A DNA stretch of 64,000 nucleotides from Pelosinus sp. IPA-1 (GCF_030269905.1 NZ_BSVC01000002.1:532419-596418), one strand, 5' to 3'; positions 35,418 through 44,161 are shown, counted from the first letter of the stretch. The notes: a model not told the origin generated them from the sequence alone. Translations and numbers: made by a program.

Positions 35418-37589
35418 TTATTCTTTAATTTGTTCCGCGATAATTTCTGCAACATGTTTAATCTTAATATTAGGGGCTTGTTTATCTAGACCACCTTGGA
35501 TTTGCATCATGCAGGCTGGGCAAGCTACAGCGATTATCTCAGCACCACTATCCCGGATATTATCGATTTTTTTCTTTAAGATAGGCATGGAAAGTTCTGT
35601 GTATTTAACACCGAAAGCACCGGCCATACCGCAGCATTTATCACAATCCTTCATTTCCACGAAATCATAGCCAGGGGCTGATTCTAGAAGTTTTCTAGGT
35701 TCGGTGTGAACATTAAGACCACGTTTCATGTGACAGGAATCGTGATATGTTACTTTCTGTCCGCCTTGGGATTTTATCAAGCGACCCGATTTCTCATATT
35801 CTCCAGCAACGAAGCTAGTAAATTCTCTAACATTGTGAGCCAATTTTTCAATTCTTTTGCTCCACTCAGGATCATCTTTAAACAATTCTACATAAGTAAC
35901 ATGCCAAGTTTCAGCACAAGTAGGGCAGGCAAACATAATATAATCTGCTTTGGCTTCTTCAAAGGCTATAATATTTTGTTTTGCAATCTTTTTGGCCGTT
36001 TCGTGGTCACCCATACCTAATACAGGTTTACCACAGCAGCTTTGATCTTCAGGGAAAACAACTTCCATATTCAGATCTTGTAGCACTTTATAAACAGATT
36101 CACCTGTTTCAGGGAAAATAAAGTCAATATTACAGCCACTGAAAAAAGCAACACGTTTTTTAGGTTGGTTGATTTGTTTTGTAACTTTTTTAACTCGATC
36201 GCGGAAAGGTGTATCGGCTACAGCTGGTAAACTGCGATTTTCGGCTAAGCCAGCAAAAAACAATGGTAAGTGTCTGATGACACGTCCTGTTGTAAATGGT
36301 TTTTGCCCAATAGAAGCCAAGCGTAATAAAGAGTGGAATACTTTCCGATTTGCAAGAACATTTTCAAATACTGCTTTTACGCCAAAAGGAAGGCCATCTT
36401 CTTTTACCGATTTGGCTCTTAGGTATTCAATTAGTCCAGGAATATCAATTTTTCCAGGGCAAATTTCGGTACAACGGCGACAGCCAATACACATTTCATT
36501 GATTTGTTTAAAATCATCCATGCTGTTTAGTAACGCTGTTAGAATTGCGCCGATACCACCAGCGTAAATATGACCATAAACATGTCCGCCAACCAAGGTG
36601 TAAACGGGGCAGACATTCAGACAGGATGCACAGCGAACACATTGGTAAATCTGCTTTAACTTTTCATCTTTGGCAGCTTTAAGACGACCATTGTCAAAGA
36701 GAATAACATGAAGTTCTTTTTCTTGTTCTACCCATTGACCATCTTTTTTTACTAAAGCAGGTGCTGCACCAGAAATCATACTCATATAGCTGGTCATAAG
36801 TTGACCTGTCGCATTTCTTGGTAAGGTTCTCAAAATAGGTACAGCATCTTTAATTGTAGGAATGAGTTTTTCGTAGCCGATAATGACCACTTGAATCGGT
36901 GGCAACGTGGCGACTAGACGAGCATTTCCTTCATTCGTTACAAGTCCAGTAGCACCATTTTCTGCAATGCCAAAATTAGCGCCTGTAATACCCATATCAG
37001 CTAGTAGAAATTCTTCGCGCAAGGCAGCTCTGGCTTCTTGTACCATGTAAGCAATATCAGGCTCTATATCTTTGTTTAGTTCCTGAGAGAAATATTTTGC
37101 AACTTGATTACGATCTAGGTGGATAGCGGGCATAACCATATGGGAAGGTTTATGACCTGCAATGGAAATGATCCATTCACCCAAGTCGGTTTCTTTTACA
37201 TGTAATCCCTCTTCTTCCAGAAAGTGATTCAAATGAATTTCTTCCGTTGCCATGGATTTTGATTTTGCAATGCGTTTAACACCTTTTTGTTTACAGAGGT
37301 CAAAAAGATACTGTTTTAAAGCGTCACCATCTTTGGCACGGAAGACTTTACCACCGCGTAAAGTAACTTGTTCTTCAAATTGGTCCGCAATTTCTTCCAA
37401 TCTTTCCACTGTATCTATTTTCATATCTCGTACAGAATTACGTAATGCATCCAAATCATCTACATTTTCATAAGCTTTGGCCCGAGCGATAGGATAGGCT
37501 TCTGCGAATCGGTTTAAAGAACCACGTAAGGTTTCATCCATTAATTTCTCATTAATTTCTTGTCTTAGGTTACGGTTAGTGCTTGTCAT
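35418..37589 (-). CDS. Fused LutB-LutA L-lactate oxidation iron-sulfur protein
   Basis: Cytoplasmic iron-sulfur protein of 723 aa that oxidises L-lactate to pyruvate together with LutC. Start ATG at 37589 follows GGGAGGTATAATATT; longer frames lack a site. The order is an N-terminal LUD domain (LutB part) with GIAENGATGLVTNEG near 215, then two ferredoxin clusters CVRCASCLNVCP (about 316) and CIGCRRCTEICP (about 365). Two cysteine-rich CCG domains of the LutA/heterodisulfide-reductase type follow: SCCGKPVLG (about 516) and CDKCCGMAG (about 650). In Bacillus, LutA and LutB are separate proteins. It begins 4 nt after lutC. Confidence 0.93.
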   Translation of the reverse strand: MTSTNRNLRQEINEKLMDETLRGSLNRFAEAYPIARAKAYENVDDLDALRNSVRDMKIDTVERLEEIADQFEEQVTLRGGKVFRAKDGDALKQYLFDLCKQKGVKRIAKSKSMATEEIHLNHFLEEEGLHVKETDLGEWIISIAGHKPSHMVMPAIHLDRNQVAKYFSQELNKDIEPDIAYMVQEARAALREEFLLADMGITGANFGIAENGATGLVTNEGNARLVATLPPIQVVIIGYEKLIPTIKDAVPILRTLPRNATGQLMTSYMSMISGAAPALVKKDGQWVEQEKELHVILFDNGRLKAAKDEKLKQIYQCVRCASCLNVCPVYTLVGGHVYGHIYAGGIGAILTALLNSMDDFKQINEMCIGCRRCTEICPGKIDIPGLIEYLRAKSVKEDGLPFGVKAVFENVLANRKVFHSLLRLASIGQKPFTTGRVIRHLPLFFAGLAENRSLPAVADTPFRDRVKKVTKQINQPKKRVAFFSGCNIDFIFPETGESVYKVLQDLNMEVVFPEDQSCCGKPVLGMGDHETAKKIAKQNIIAFEEAKADYIMFACPTCAETWHVTYVELFKDDPEWSKRIEKLAHNVREFTSFVAGEYEKSGRLIKSQGGQKVTYHDSCHMKRGLNVHTEPRKLLESAPGYDFVEMKDCDKCCGMAGAFGVKYTELSMPILKKKIDNIRDSGAEIIAVACPACMMQIQGGLDKQAPNIKIKHVAEIIAEQIKE

Positions 37590-37593
37590 AATA

Positions 37594-38202
37594 TTATACC
37601 TCCCTCGTATCTTCATCAATAGCAATAATGACGAATTGGCTTGGACCATGTACGCCGATGGTCAGAACTCTTTCGATGTCAGATGTACGGCTCGGTCCAG
37701 TAATGAAGCTAATATAGCCGCGGTTAAATACTTTAGAAATCACTTCAAAGGCTGTTGCTATGTCAGGTACAACATTGCCACTGTGCATGACAACAATGGA
37801 GATAGGGGGAAGAGTTGTGACAAGACGTTGTTCAATGGAGAAGCTGTCTTCGCAGACGCTACCTGTTTCTGCAATGCCAAATTCGACACAGGCAATCCCC
37901 ACATCCGATGTGTCTGCGTGGGTTCTAATATCTCCTTGCTCTGTATAGAGTTCAACATTCATTCCTTTTAAGGTATTATGTAGTCCTGCAGATGGGGAAA
38001 TCACCTCACTGGTAGCGACAACTTTTTTTGCCTCACTCGATTTAATAATATCAACAATAACCGATTGGGCCTCTGCTCCTGTTTTTACGCGATATACTTT
38101 TGCTGCAACATTTTGTGCACGTGTTGAGAATTCTTCAAAAAATTGAGTACCAAAACGATCGGCTGGGAAGGATTGTTTCCAGTTATTACTTACTTTTTTC
38201 AT
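37594..38202 (-). CDS. lutC: Lactate utilization protein LutC (LUD domain)
   Basis: 202 aa, first gene of the minus-strand lactate operon. The single LUD domain has the typical core CVEFGIAETGSVCEDSFSIE (about 105-124) and TTLPPISIVVMHS. LutC supports the LutA/LutB iron-sulfur proteins in L-lactate oxidation. Its stop is embedded in the ribosome site of the fused lutB-lutA, so translation is coupled. An LldR-type site (38247-38257) lies close to its promoter. Confidence 0.93.
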   Translation of the reverse strand: MKKVSNNWKQSFPADRFGTQFFEEFSTRAQNVAAKVYRVKTGAEAQSVIVDIIKSSEAKKVVATSEVISPSAGLHNTLKGMNVELYTEQGDIRTHADTSDVGIACVEFGIAETGSVCEDSFSIEQRLVTTLPPISIVVMHSGNVVPDIATAFEVISKVFNRGYISFITGPSRTSDIERVLTIGVHGPSQFVIIAIDEDTREV

Positions 38203-38246
38203 AATTCACGTCCTTTATTTAGTAAAAATTTTTAAACGCGGTCTGG

Positions 38247-38257
38247 TGGTCTGACCA
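38247..38257. promoter_or_regulatory. LldR/FadR-family operator near lutC promoter
   Basis: TGGTCTGACCA, a perfect palindrome with the core typical of FadR-subfamily lactate regulators. It lies 45 nt upstream of the lutC start. Confidence 0.75.
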
Positions 38258-38420
38258 GTGGTCTGCTAAATATATTCTAAGTTCGACATTTAAAATCCTT
38301 CTTAAATAAGTAAAAAAAAGAAAATATAAATTGAAAACACAAAAAATTATATATTTATTTGAATCTTTTAAATTTAGTAGCAGGAATTTGCGAGATTGTG
38401 TTGAAATTATAAATTTGTAA

Positions 38421-38435
38421 AGTGGTCAGACCACT
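38421..38435. promoter_or_regulatory. LldR/FadR-family operator near permease promoter
   Basis: AGTGGTCAGACCACT, a 15-nt perfect palindrome about 125 nt before the permease start. A half site TTAGACCAGT follows at 38490-38499. The pair of sites about 175 nt apart could allow looping. The rest of the 357-nt gap 38203-38559 is AT-rich with no gene. Confidence 0.8.
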
Positions 38436-38559
38436 AGTCCAGTTGTCTCAAAATTAAATACTGGTTGATCGAAGAGAGGTGAGAAAAGATTAGACCAGTG
38501 AAGACAGCCTACTAAAAGTTTAATATGATGGAAAATATAGGAAAAAGAGGTGTTTATTA

Positions 38560-40188
38560 ATGGCATGGACTCAAGTTTATGATCCTATGAACAATTTGGC
38601 GTTATCATCCCTTTTCGCAGCAATTCCAATTATCGTAATTTTCTATCTTCTGGCTATTCGTCGTACTCCAGGTCAAATTGCTGGTGCAGTTGCCGTAACG
38701 TCTGCAGTGCTTGTAGCAATTTTCGTATATAAAATGCCTGCAGCCCTTGCTCTTACAGCGACAGGTATGGGCGCTTTATATGGAATATTCCCTATTTTCT
38801 GGATCGTTCTTACTGCTATTTTCATTTATAATATGACAGTAGAGACTGGACAATTTGAGATTGTAAAAGATTCTATCGCTACAATTACAGATGACCGTCG
38901 TTTGCAAGCTCTATTAATTGCATTTGGGTTTGGTGCCTTTTTGGAAGGCGCAGCAGGTTTTGGTACTCCTGTTGCAATCTCCGCTGGTATGCTTGTAGGC
39001 CTTGGTTTTAATCCTCTCTATGCAGCTGGATTATGCTTAATTGCCAATACTGCTCCAGTAGCGTTTGGTGGTATCGGTATTCCTATTATTGTAGCAGGTC
39101 AGGTTACTGGTATTGATACAATGAAAATCAGTGCTATGGTTGGTAGACAGTTACCATTCCTTTCCGTAATTATTCCTATCTGGTTGGTCGTTCTTATGTC
39201 AGGTTGGAAAGCGATGAAAGAAGTATTACCAGCTTGTTTGGTAGCAGGTATCTCTTTCGCTGGCGTACAATGGTTCTCCTCAAACTATGTAGGACCAGAA
39301 CTTCCTGATATTTTATCCTCTTTAGCTTGTATCATTTCATTAACTATTTTCTTAAAATACTGGAAACCAGCAACAATTTGGCGGTTTAAAAATGAACCAG
39401 CACCTACTCTTGTTGCTAACAGAGAAGCATTAACGTTTGGTAAAGTATTCAAAGCATGGTCACCGTTCATTATTTTGACTGTCATGGTTATTTTATGGGG
39501 CTTAAAACCTGTAGTAGCTGCTTTAGATGCTGTAACAATCAAATGGCTGGTACCAGGTTTGGACAAGGTAGTTATGCAAGTTGCACCGATCGCTAAACAA
39601 CCAACAGCATTGGCTGCGCTTTACAAAATCAACTGGTTAAGTGCTGCAGGTACTTCCTTATTTATTGCTAGCATGATTACAGCAGTGGTACTAGGAGTTA
39701 GCCCAGCAAGATTTATTTCTATTTTAACAAAGACAATATCTCAATTATTAAAACCTTTGATCACAATTCCTTGTGTACTTGGTTTAGCTTATATTATGAA
39801 TTACTCAGGAATGAGTTCCACTCTTGGTCTATTCCTTGCTGGAACTGGTTCTTTCTTCCCCTTCTTCTCTCCTTTCTTAGGATGGTTAGGCGTTTTCTTA
39901 ACAGGTTCCGATACTTCTGCAAATGCATTATTTGGCAACTTGCAAGCTGTAACAGGAACACAGGTTGGTGTTGATCCAATCTTAACAGTAGCAGCAAACT
40001 CCTCAGGCGGTGTTTGTGGTAAGATGATTTCTCCACAAAGTATCGCAGTAGCTACAGCAGCTACTGGGCTTGTTGGTAAAGAAGGAGATTTGTTTAGCTT
40101 TACCGTAAAACATTCTCTTGTATTGGCTATTATCGTTGGTATTATGACTTATGCGCAAGCATACTGGTTACAATGGATGATTCCTTAA
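38560..40188 (+). CDS. lctP: L-lactate permease
   Basis: Membrane carrier of 542 aa of the LctP family, importing lactate or glycolate with H+. It has about 13 hydrophobic helices. Family segments are GALYGIFPIFWIVLTAIFIY (about 70-89), GFGAFLEGAAGFGTPVAI (about 127-144) and SSGGVCGKMISPQSIAVA near 483. GAGGTG precedes the ATG. It is divergent from lutC, and the shared intergenic region carries two LldR-type operators, so import and oxidation are co-regulated. It is full length for the family. Confidence 0.96.
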   Translation: MAWTQVYDPMNNLALSSLFAAIPIIVIFYLLAIRRTPGQIAGAVAVTSAVLVAIFVYKMPAALALTATGMGALYGIFPIFWIVLTAIFIYNMTVETGQFEIVKDSIATITDDRRLQALLIAFGFGAFLEGAAGFGTPVAISAGMLVGLGFNPLYAAGLCLIANTAPVAFGGIGIPIIVAGQVTGIDTMKISAMVGRQLPFLSVIIPIWLVVLMSGWKAMKEVLPACLVAGISFAGVQWFSSNYVGPELPDILSSLACIISLTIFLKYWKPATIWRFKNEPAPTLVANREALTFGKVFKAWSPFIILTVMVILWGLKPVVAALDAVTIKWLVPGLDKVVMQVAPIAKQPTALAALYKINWLSAAGTSLFIASMITAVVLGVSPARFISILTKTISQLLKPLITIPCVLGLAYIMNYSGMSSTLGLFLAGTGSFFPFFSPFLGWLGVFLTGSDTSANALFGNLQAVTGTQVGVDPILTVAANSSGGVCGKMISPQSIAVATAATGLVGKEGDLFSFTVKHSLVLAIIVGIMTYAQAYWLQWMIP

Positions 40189-40318
40189 TAATTGTTAAGA
40201 ATTAGGATAATATACTAATATAGGATATAGACTTACTCCGAAAAATAGTATATTATTAAAAGAAAATGGTTGTAAGTGAAAAGTGAAGTAGTTATTACTA
40301 GTCGCTAGCACTTATCTG

Positions 40319-40354
40319 ACACATGGCGGGCGGCACATTGCAGCCCGCCATGTA
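40319..40354 (+). terminator. GC-rich hairpin after lactate permease gene
   Basis: ACATGGCGGGC pairs with GCCCGCCATGT around an 11-nt loop. There is no T run, so it may be an imperfect terminator or an mRNA-protecting stem. Confidence 0.5.
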
Positions 40355-40453
40355 TCTCTAACCACTATCTTTTTAAATACGACAGTATATAATAATGATG
40401 CTACCGATGATAAAGTTTTGTCTCTGCATGACTACAGGAATACGGAGGATTAC

Positions 40454-41236
40454 ATGTTTAAGCCAGTTAAAACGAAAAAAATCTATGAGGAAGTCATTGA
40501 ACAAGTGAAACAATTGATTGTCGATGGGAAATTACAGCCCGGCGATAAACTGTTATCCGAACGTGAATTGTCAGAGCGACTTAGTGTTAGTAGGGCTTCA
40601 ATCCGTGAGGCATTTAGTGCATTGGAGATAATGGGGATTATAACCATCCGTCCGGGTGAAGGAAGTTTTGTCCGCCAAGTATCCTTTGAAGGTATGTTAG
40701 AACCACTATCGTTTTTATTGCATGTAGATATTGATGATGTTATGAAACTCTTAGAAGTTCGAAAAATTTTAGAGGTTGAAATTGCTGCCTTAGCAGCAGA
40801 ACGAGCGACAGAGGAAGATATAGAGGATATACGCCAAGCCTTAAATCGAATGGTAGAAGAAGTAAATGCAGGAGAAATTGGTGATTCGGCGGATGCTGAG
40901 TTTCATTTTGCAATACTAAAAGCAGCTCATAATCCCATTTTAATCAAATTAATGAGCGCCGTATCTGACTTAATGAGCAGTACTTTTCATTTCTCAAGAC
41001 AAAGACTGTTTATGACGGAAAATATGCCGAAAATTTTATATGATTCTCATTGTGCTATATTTCAAGCGATTGTTCAGAAGAAAGGCAAATTAGCGAGTAA
41101 CCGAATGGCCAAACATTTGCTAATGATAGAGAAGGCAATGGTTCAATTTAAAAGTGGAGGAGTAACTTCCCTAAGTACAATGGAAGAATTCTCTCGAGAT
41201 TACAATTTAAAAACAGACTTTGGCTTTCCATCTTGA
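40454..41236 (+). CDS. FadR-subfamily GntR regulator, LldR/LutR-like
   Basis: Repressor of 260 aa. ATG 40454 follows CGGAGGAT; a longer frame from 40418 has no site. An N-terminal GntR winged helix (about 8-72, with KLLSERELSERLSVSRASIR) is followed by an all-helical FCD effector domain. That domain has the metal/ligand residues in LEVRKILEVEIAALAA (about 102-117), DAEFHFAILKAAHNP (about 151-165) and SHCAIFQAI. It lies next to the permease gene, and TGGTC-type palindromes in the lutC-lctP gap fit this subfamily. It therefore most likely represses the lactate genes and releases on lactate. Confidence 0.9.
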   Translation: MFKPVKTKKIYEEVIEQVKQLIVDGKLQPGDKLLSERELSERLSVSRASIREAFSALEIMGIITIRPGEGSFVRQVSFEGMLEPLSFLLHVDIDDVMKLLEVRKILEVEIAALAAERATEEDIEDIRQALNRMVEEVNAGEIGDSADAEFHFAILKAAHNPILIKLMSAVSDLMSSTFHFSRQRLFMTENMPKILYDSHCAIFQAIVQKKGKLASNRMAKHLLMIEKAMVQFKSGGVTSLSTMEEFSRDYNLKTDFGFPS

Positions 41237-41333
41237 AACTAGCTGGGAGGCTTTTTCTTTTGCCAAAAGTGATTAAGAGATTCTCGTGGTAACCTTGGAA
41301 TTTGGATAATCCAGATCTTTTCCTATAATACTA

Positions 41334-41362
41334 TTGTCATAACCTAAGGCAGACGTTATAAT
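41334..41362 (+). promoter_or_regulatory. Promoter of NiaP-like transporter gene
   Basis: TTGTCA, 17-nt spacer, TATAAT (41357-41362), 44 nt before the ATG. The initial transcribed region has GTGACAAGACAGTTGTTTTT, which I could not match convincingly to a NiaR operator. Confidence 0.65.
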
Positions 41363-41405
41363 AAAGAACAGTGACAAGACAGTTGTTTTTACATTGGAGG
41401 GTATT

Positions 41406-42725
41406 ATGGATATTATTACACGACTTGAGAAGGTACCTGTGACCAAATTTCATTATTACTTATTAATTATTACGGGCTTGGGTTGGATGTTCGATGCTAT
41501 GGATACAGGCATAATTGCTTTTGTATTGCCAACTCTTGCAAAGGCATGGGGATTGACAACAGCGCAAATGGGCTTTATTGGTAGTATTGGACTTGTAGGA
41601 ATGGCATTAGGGGCTGTTTTATCTGGATCGATAGCAGATCGCTTTGGCCGTAAAAATGTGTTTGCAGCGACTCTCGTGATTTATAGCATTGCTACAGGTT
41701 TGTGTGGTTTGGCGTGGAGTTTCGAATCTTTATTGTTATTTCGATTTTTGGTAGGCTTTGGCTTAGGGGGGCAGTTACCCGTAGCTGTGACCTTAGTGTC
41801 TGAATATGCACCACCTTCAGCTAGAGGACGTTTTATTGTATTGTTAGAAAGTTTTTGGGGTGTCGGGTGGTTAGTTGCCGCATTGATTGCGTATTTAATT
41901 ATCCCTAACTATGGCTGGAATAGTGCTTTCTTTATTGGTGCATTACCAGCATTATATGTATTTAAAATTTGGAAGTCTGTACCGGAATCCGTCCCCTATT
42001 TACTCGAAAAAGGGCGTGTACAAGAGGCTCATGATATTGTAAGTCATTTGGAAGAGAGTGCGGGGATAAAGCCCAATCCAACAATGATTGCCCCAAAAGC
42101 AAGTTTAAAGAAGTCAGCCGTTTTTGCAGACCTATGGACGCCCCAGTTTCTAAAACGAACAATTATGTTGTGGTTATTATGGTTTGGAATTGTTTATTCT
42201 TATTATGGAATTTTTACTTGGCTACCATCACTAATGGTAGGACAAGGGTATACGGTACTTAAAACCTTTGAGTATGTATTAATAATGACATTAGCTCAAT
42301 TACCTGGATATTTTGCCGCTGCGTATTTAGTAGATCGTATTGGCCGCAAAGCCACTCTGGCTGGGTTTTTAGGTGCTTCTGCTGTATGTGCATATTTTTT
42401 TGGACAGGGAGGGAGCGAAACGACAGTAGTGCTATGGGGAAGTTTCATGTCCTTTTTTAATCTAGGAGCTTGGGGAGTCGTTTATACTTATACGCCCGAG
42501 TTATACCCTACGAAAGTCCGTGCTTATGCTTCAGGTTGGGCAGCAGCTGTAGGTCGGATTGGGGGAATTTTAGCACCAACAGTTGTGGGCTATATGATTG
42601 CAGGTGATAATGGGTTTAACAAGGTTTTTACTATGTTCACTGTTGTAATGCTAGGGGTAGCTGCAGTTGTATGGTTTCTTGGAGAAGAGACAAAGGGCAG
42701 AACCTTAAAAGAAATCAGTGGATAA
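41406..42725 (+). CDS. MFS transporter, NiaP-like (niacin or aromatic acid uptake)
   Basis: Carrier of 439 aa with 12 helices. ATG 41406 is taken since GGAGG lies 5 nt before it. Motif A repeats are present: DRFGRKN after helix 2 and DRIGRKA in the second half. Several segments recall B. subtilis NiaP (YceI): GLGWMFDAMDTGII (about 24-37), LLESFWGVGWLVAALIAY, TFEYVLIMTLAQLPGYF and FFNLGAWGVVYTYTPE. With niaR 6 kb upstream, niacin is the best guess. Related carriers take benzoate-type acids, so the substrate is inferred. Confidence 0.85.
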   Translation: MDIITRLEKVPVTKFHYYLLIITGLGWMFDAMDTGIIAFVLPTLAKAWGLTTAQMGFIGSIGLVGMALGAVLSGSIADRFGRKNVFAATLVIYSIATGLCGLAWSFESLLLFRFLVGFGLGGQLPVAVTLVSEYAPPSARGRFIVLLESFWGVGWLVAALIAYLIIPNYGWNSAFFIGALPALYVFKIWKSVPESVPYLLEKGRVQEAHDIVSHLEESAGIKPNPTMIAPKASLKKSAVFADLWTPQFLKRTIMLWLLWFGIVYSYYGIFTWLPSLMVGQGYTVLKTFEYVLIMTLAQLPGYFAAAYLVDRIGRKATLAGFLGASAVCAYFFGQGGSETTVVLWGSFMSFFNLGAWGVVYTYTPELYPTKVRAYASGWAAAVGRIGGILAPTVVGYMIAGDNGFNKVFTMFTVVMLGVAAVVWFLGEETKGRTLKEISG

Positions 42726-42778
42726 CGATATACATTGCATTAAAAAATTCAACTCTATATTGTTGGTCTGTAAGTAAT

Positions 42779-42840
42779 GGGATATAGGGCATCGTTTGCT
42801 CCCTACGAACGCCACTCAATCCTATATCCCAGTCGATGCC
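42779..42840 (+). other. Interleaved inverted repeats, possible RNA pseudoknot
   Basis: GGGATATAGG (42779-42788) pairs with CCTATATCCC (42821-42830), and GGCATCG (42788-42794) pairs with CGATGCC (42834-42840). The two stems interleave, giving pseudoknot topology or two alternative folds. There is no T tract. The rest of the 312-nt gap 42726-43037 shows nothing else. Confidence 0.45.
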
Positions 42841-43037
42841 ATCTAAACATTTGATTTAATTTATAAGCAAGTTACTATATTGTTACTGACAGTAATAAGA
42901 CATGGCATGGAGCAAGTCTTATTCAGAGTTATATGTTTTTTCGTCTAAAAGGATGCATTCGTATTATTCTTATTTATTGCGTCTGTAAATAACTTGGTGA
43001 TATAATTACATATAACTTTTTTAAGGGTGGTTTTTTT

Positions 43038-43433
43038 ATGGGAATTAGTATGTTAATTGGGTTGGTAATTGCCTTTTTTGTATATAATGATGCACAAAGG
43101 AGAGGCCAAGCTTTTTTCACCTCGGTGCTGTGGGCTGTAGGTAGTGTGGCAATGCCCATTATAGTTGTACCATTATATTTATTGATTGGTCGTAAAGTTA
43201 GTGTTGGTGATAAACAGAGAACTGACTCTGGCACCGATATCATTGATGTGGAAGCAACTGTGGTAGAGGAGACGGTGCCTTGCCCCATGTGCGGCAGAAT
43301 GGTGCAAGAGGACTTTAAGGTATGTCCGTACTGTAGTAATACATTACATCCTAAGTGTCATTCCTGTGGACAAGATCTAAATCGGGAATGGAAGGTATGT
43401 CCTAACTGTCAGGCGCAGGTTGATCGGAAATAA
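43038..43433 (+). CDS. Membrane protein with tandem zinc ribbons
   Basis: 131 aa. Two hydrophobic helices lie at the N-terminus (about 3-17 and 25-50), joined by the short basic loop YNDAQRRGQ, and an acidic linker (about 60-80) follows. Two zinc ribbons come last: CPMCGRMVQEDFKVCPYC and CHSCGQDLNREWKVCPNC. This architecture is common in Firmicutes as small membrane proteins of unknown role. The ribbons would face the cytoplasm and bind protein or RNA. The ribosome site is AAGGGTGG. It has no operon partner. Confidence 0.8.
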   Translation: MGISMLIGLVIAFFVYNDAQRRGQAFFTSVLWAVGSVAMPIIVVPLYLLIGRKVSVGDKQRTDSGTDIIDVEATVVEETVPCPMCGRMVQEDFKVCPYCSNTLHPKCHSCGQDLNREWKVCPNCQAQVDRK

Positions 43434-43457
43434 CACGGTTCTGATTAGACAAATGAT

Positions 43458-43486
43458 TAGACAGGTTATTCATAATGTGGTATAAT
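43458..43486 (+). promoter_or_regulatory. Promoter of tRNA-Arg
   Basis: TAGACA, 17-nt spacer, TATAAT at 43481-43486, 27 nt before the tRNA. Confidence 0.7.
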
Positions 43487-43513
43487 GAATTTCGTGGTCT
43501 AAAGCCCATAATT

Positions 43514-43588
43514 GCGCCCGTAGCTCAGGGGATAGAGCATTGGCCTCCGAAGCCATGTGCGTAGGTTCGATTCCTGCCGGGCGCACCA
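43514..43588 (+). tRNA. tRNA-Arg (CCG)
   Basis: 75 nt. The acceptor GCGCCCG pairs with CGGGCGC. The anticodon loop is CTCCGAA, reading CGG. The T arm has GGTTCGATTCC and CCA is encoded. Confidence 0.95.
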
Positions 43589-43599
43589 TAAAGAGAGTT

Positions 43600-43632
43600 A
43601 AGCCTTCTAGCTGTTGCTAGAAGGCTTTTTGT
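43600..43632 (+). terminator. Terminator of tRNA-Arg
   Basis: AAGCCTTCTAGC pairs with GCTAGAAGGCTT and is followed by TTTTG. A similar hairpin occurs at 45588-45622. Confidence 0.9.
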
Positions 43633-43782
43633 ATGCAACCAATTGCTTATTTCTTACCATGTTGGAAACCGACGGTGATTTTGTTTTTGGGATCTTCTTT
43701 TTACGATGGGGGGGCTGCAAGGATTTTAAGGGAGATAAAGCTCTCAATGAAGTGTAAAATATCAAATTTTTATTTGACCCCT

Positions 43783-43828
43783 TGACTATACTTTCCGTTG
43801 TAATTATAATGGTTACAACGGAAAGGTG
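43783..43828 (+). promoter_or_regulatory. Promoter with overlapping 13-bp inverted-repeat operator
   Basis: TTGACT, 17-nt spacer, perfect TATAAT. A perfect inverted repeat CTTTCCGTTGTAA / TTACAACGGAAAG straddles the -10 box. It lies directly upstream of the regulator pseudogene and shares TTGTAA/TTACAA half sites with the dyad at 44084-44106. It fits an autoregulatory operator. Confidence 0.75.
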
Positions 43829-43835
43829 ATGCAGA

Positions 43836-43931
43836 TGAAAATTAACAGTAAGGCCAACATCTCACAATAATCAGAATGGATCGCGGGAAGTGCCAAGACA
43901 AATCATGTAATTATTGTAGAGTTTTTTGGGT
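43836..43931 (+). pseudogene. Decayed Rrf2/YwnA-type regulator
   Basis: ATG behind AAAGGTGATGCAG opens a frame reading MKINSKANISQ, then a stop. In the same frame comes SEWIAGSAKTNHVIIVEFFG and another stop. The first part recalls the MKINS start of Rrf2 regulators. The second recalls the recognition-helix region of YwnA (SVNTNPVVVRR). The remaining 200 nt up to 44080 carry many stops. The next gene resembles YwnB, the usual neighbour of YwnA in Bacillus, which supports the reading. This is an inference from short similarity. Confidence 0.5.
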
Positions 43932-44083
43932 AAGTAAAAGAAGCTGAAAACAACCAATCCTAAATAACCCGTTAGAGCAATATCAAATCTGTATGCAATA
44001 AATACTAATGAAGGTAACAATGGCGCAATTAGTTGCTAGCTTACTTGAAAAAAAGGTCCTGATTAACCTATTTTTTTAGATTG

Positions 44084-44106
44084 GTTGTAACTAAAACAGT
44101 TACAAT
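44084..44106. promoter_or_regulatory. Second inverted repeat, upstream of YwnB-like gene
   Basis: TTGTAACT and AGTTACAA around AAAAC. It has the same half-site core as the operator at 43783-43828, 56-78 nt before the next ATG. It is probably a second site for the lost regulator or a paralogue. Confidence 0.55.
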
Positions 44107-44161
44107 AAACTGAAATAATTTGCATCAATCTCTTAATAAAATAAAAAGGAATGAATTAATT

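Noticed and set aside
36169-36567. 132-codon plus-strand frame over the Lut fusion gene
   Set aside because: It is an antisense shadow of the ferredoxin region, with the cysteine codons read on the other strand.
37579-37971. 130-codon plus-strand frame over lutC
   Set aside because: It is antisense to the well-supported lutC gene, with no start site or family features.
41363-41400. NiaR operator upstream of the NiaP-like gene
   Set aside because: The GACAAGACAGTTGTTTTT stretch has only a weak dyad and does not recur before niaR, so I did not call it.
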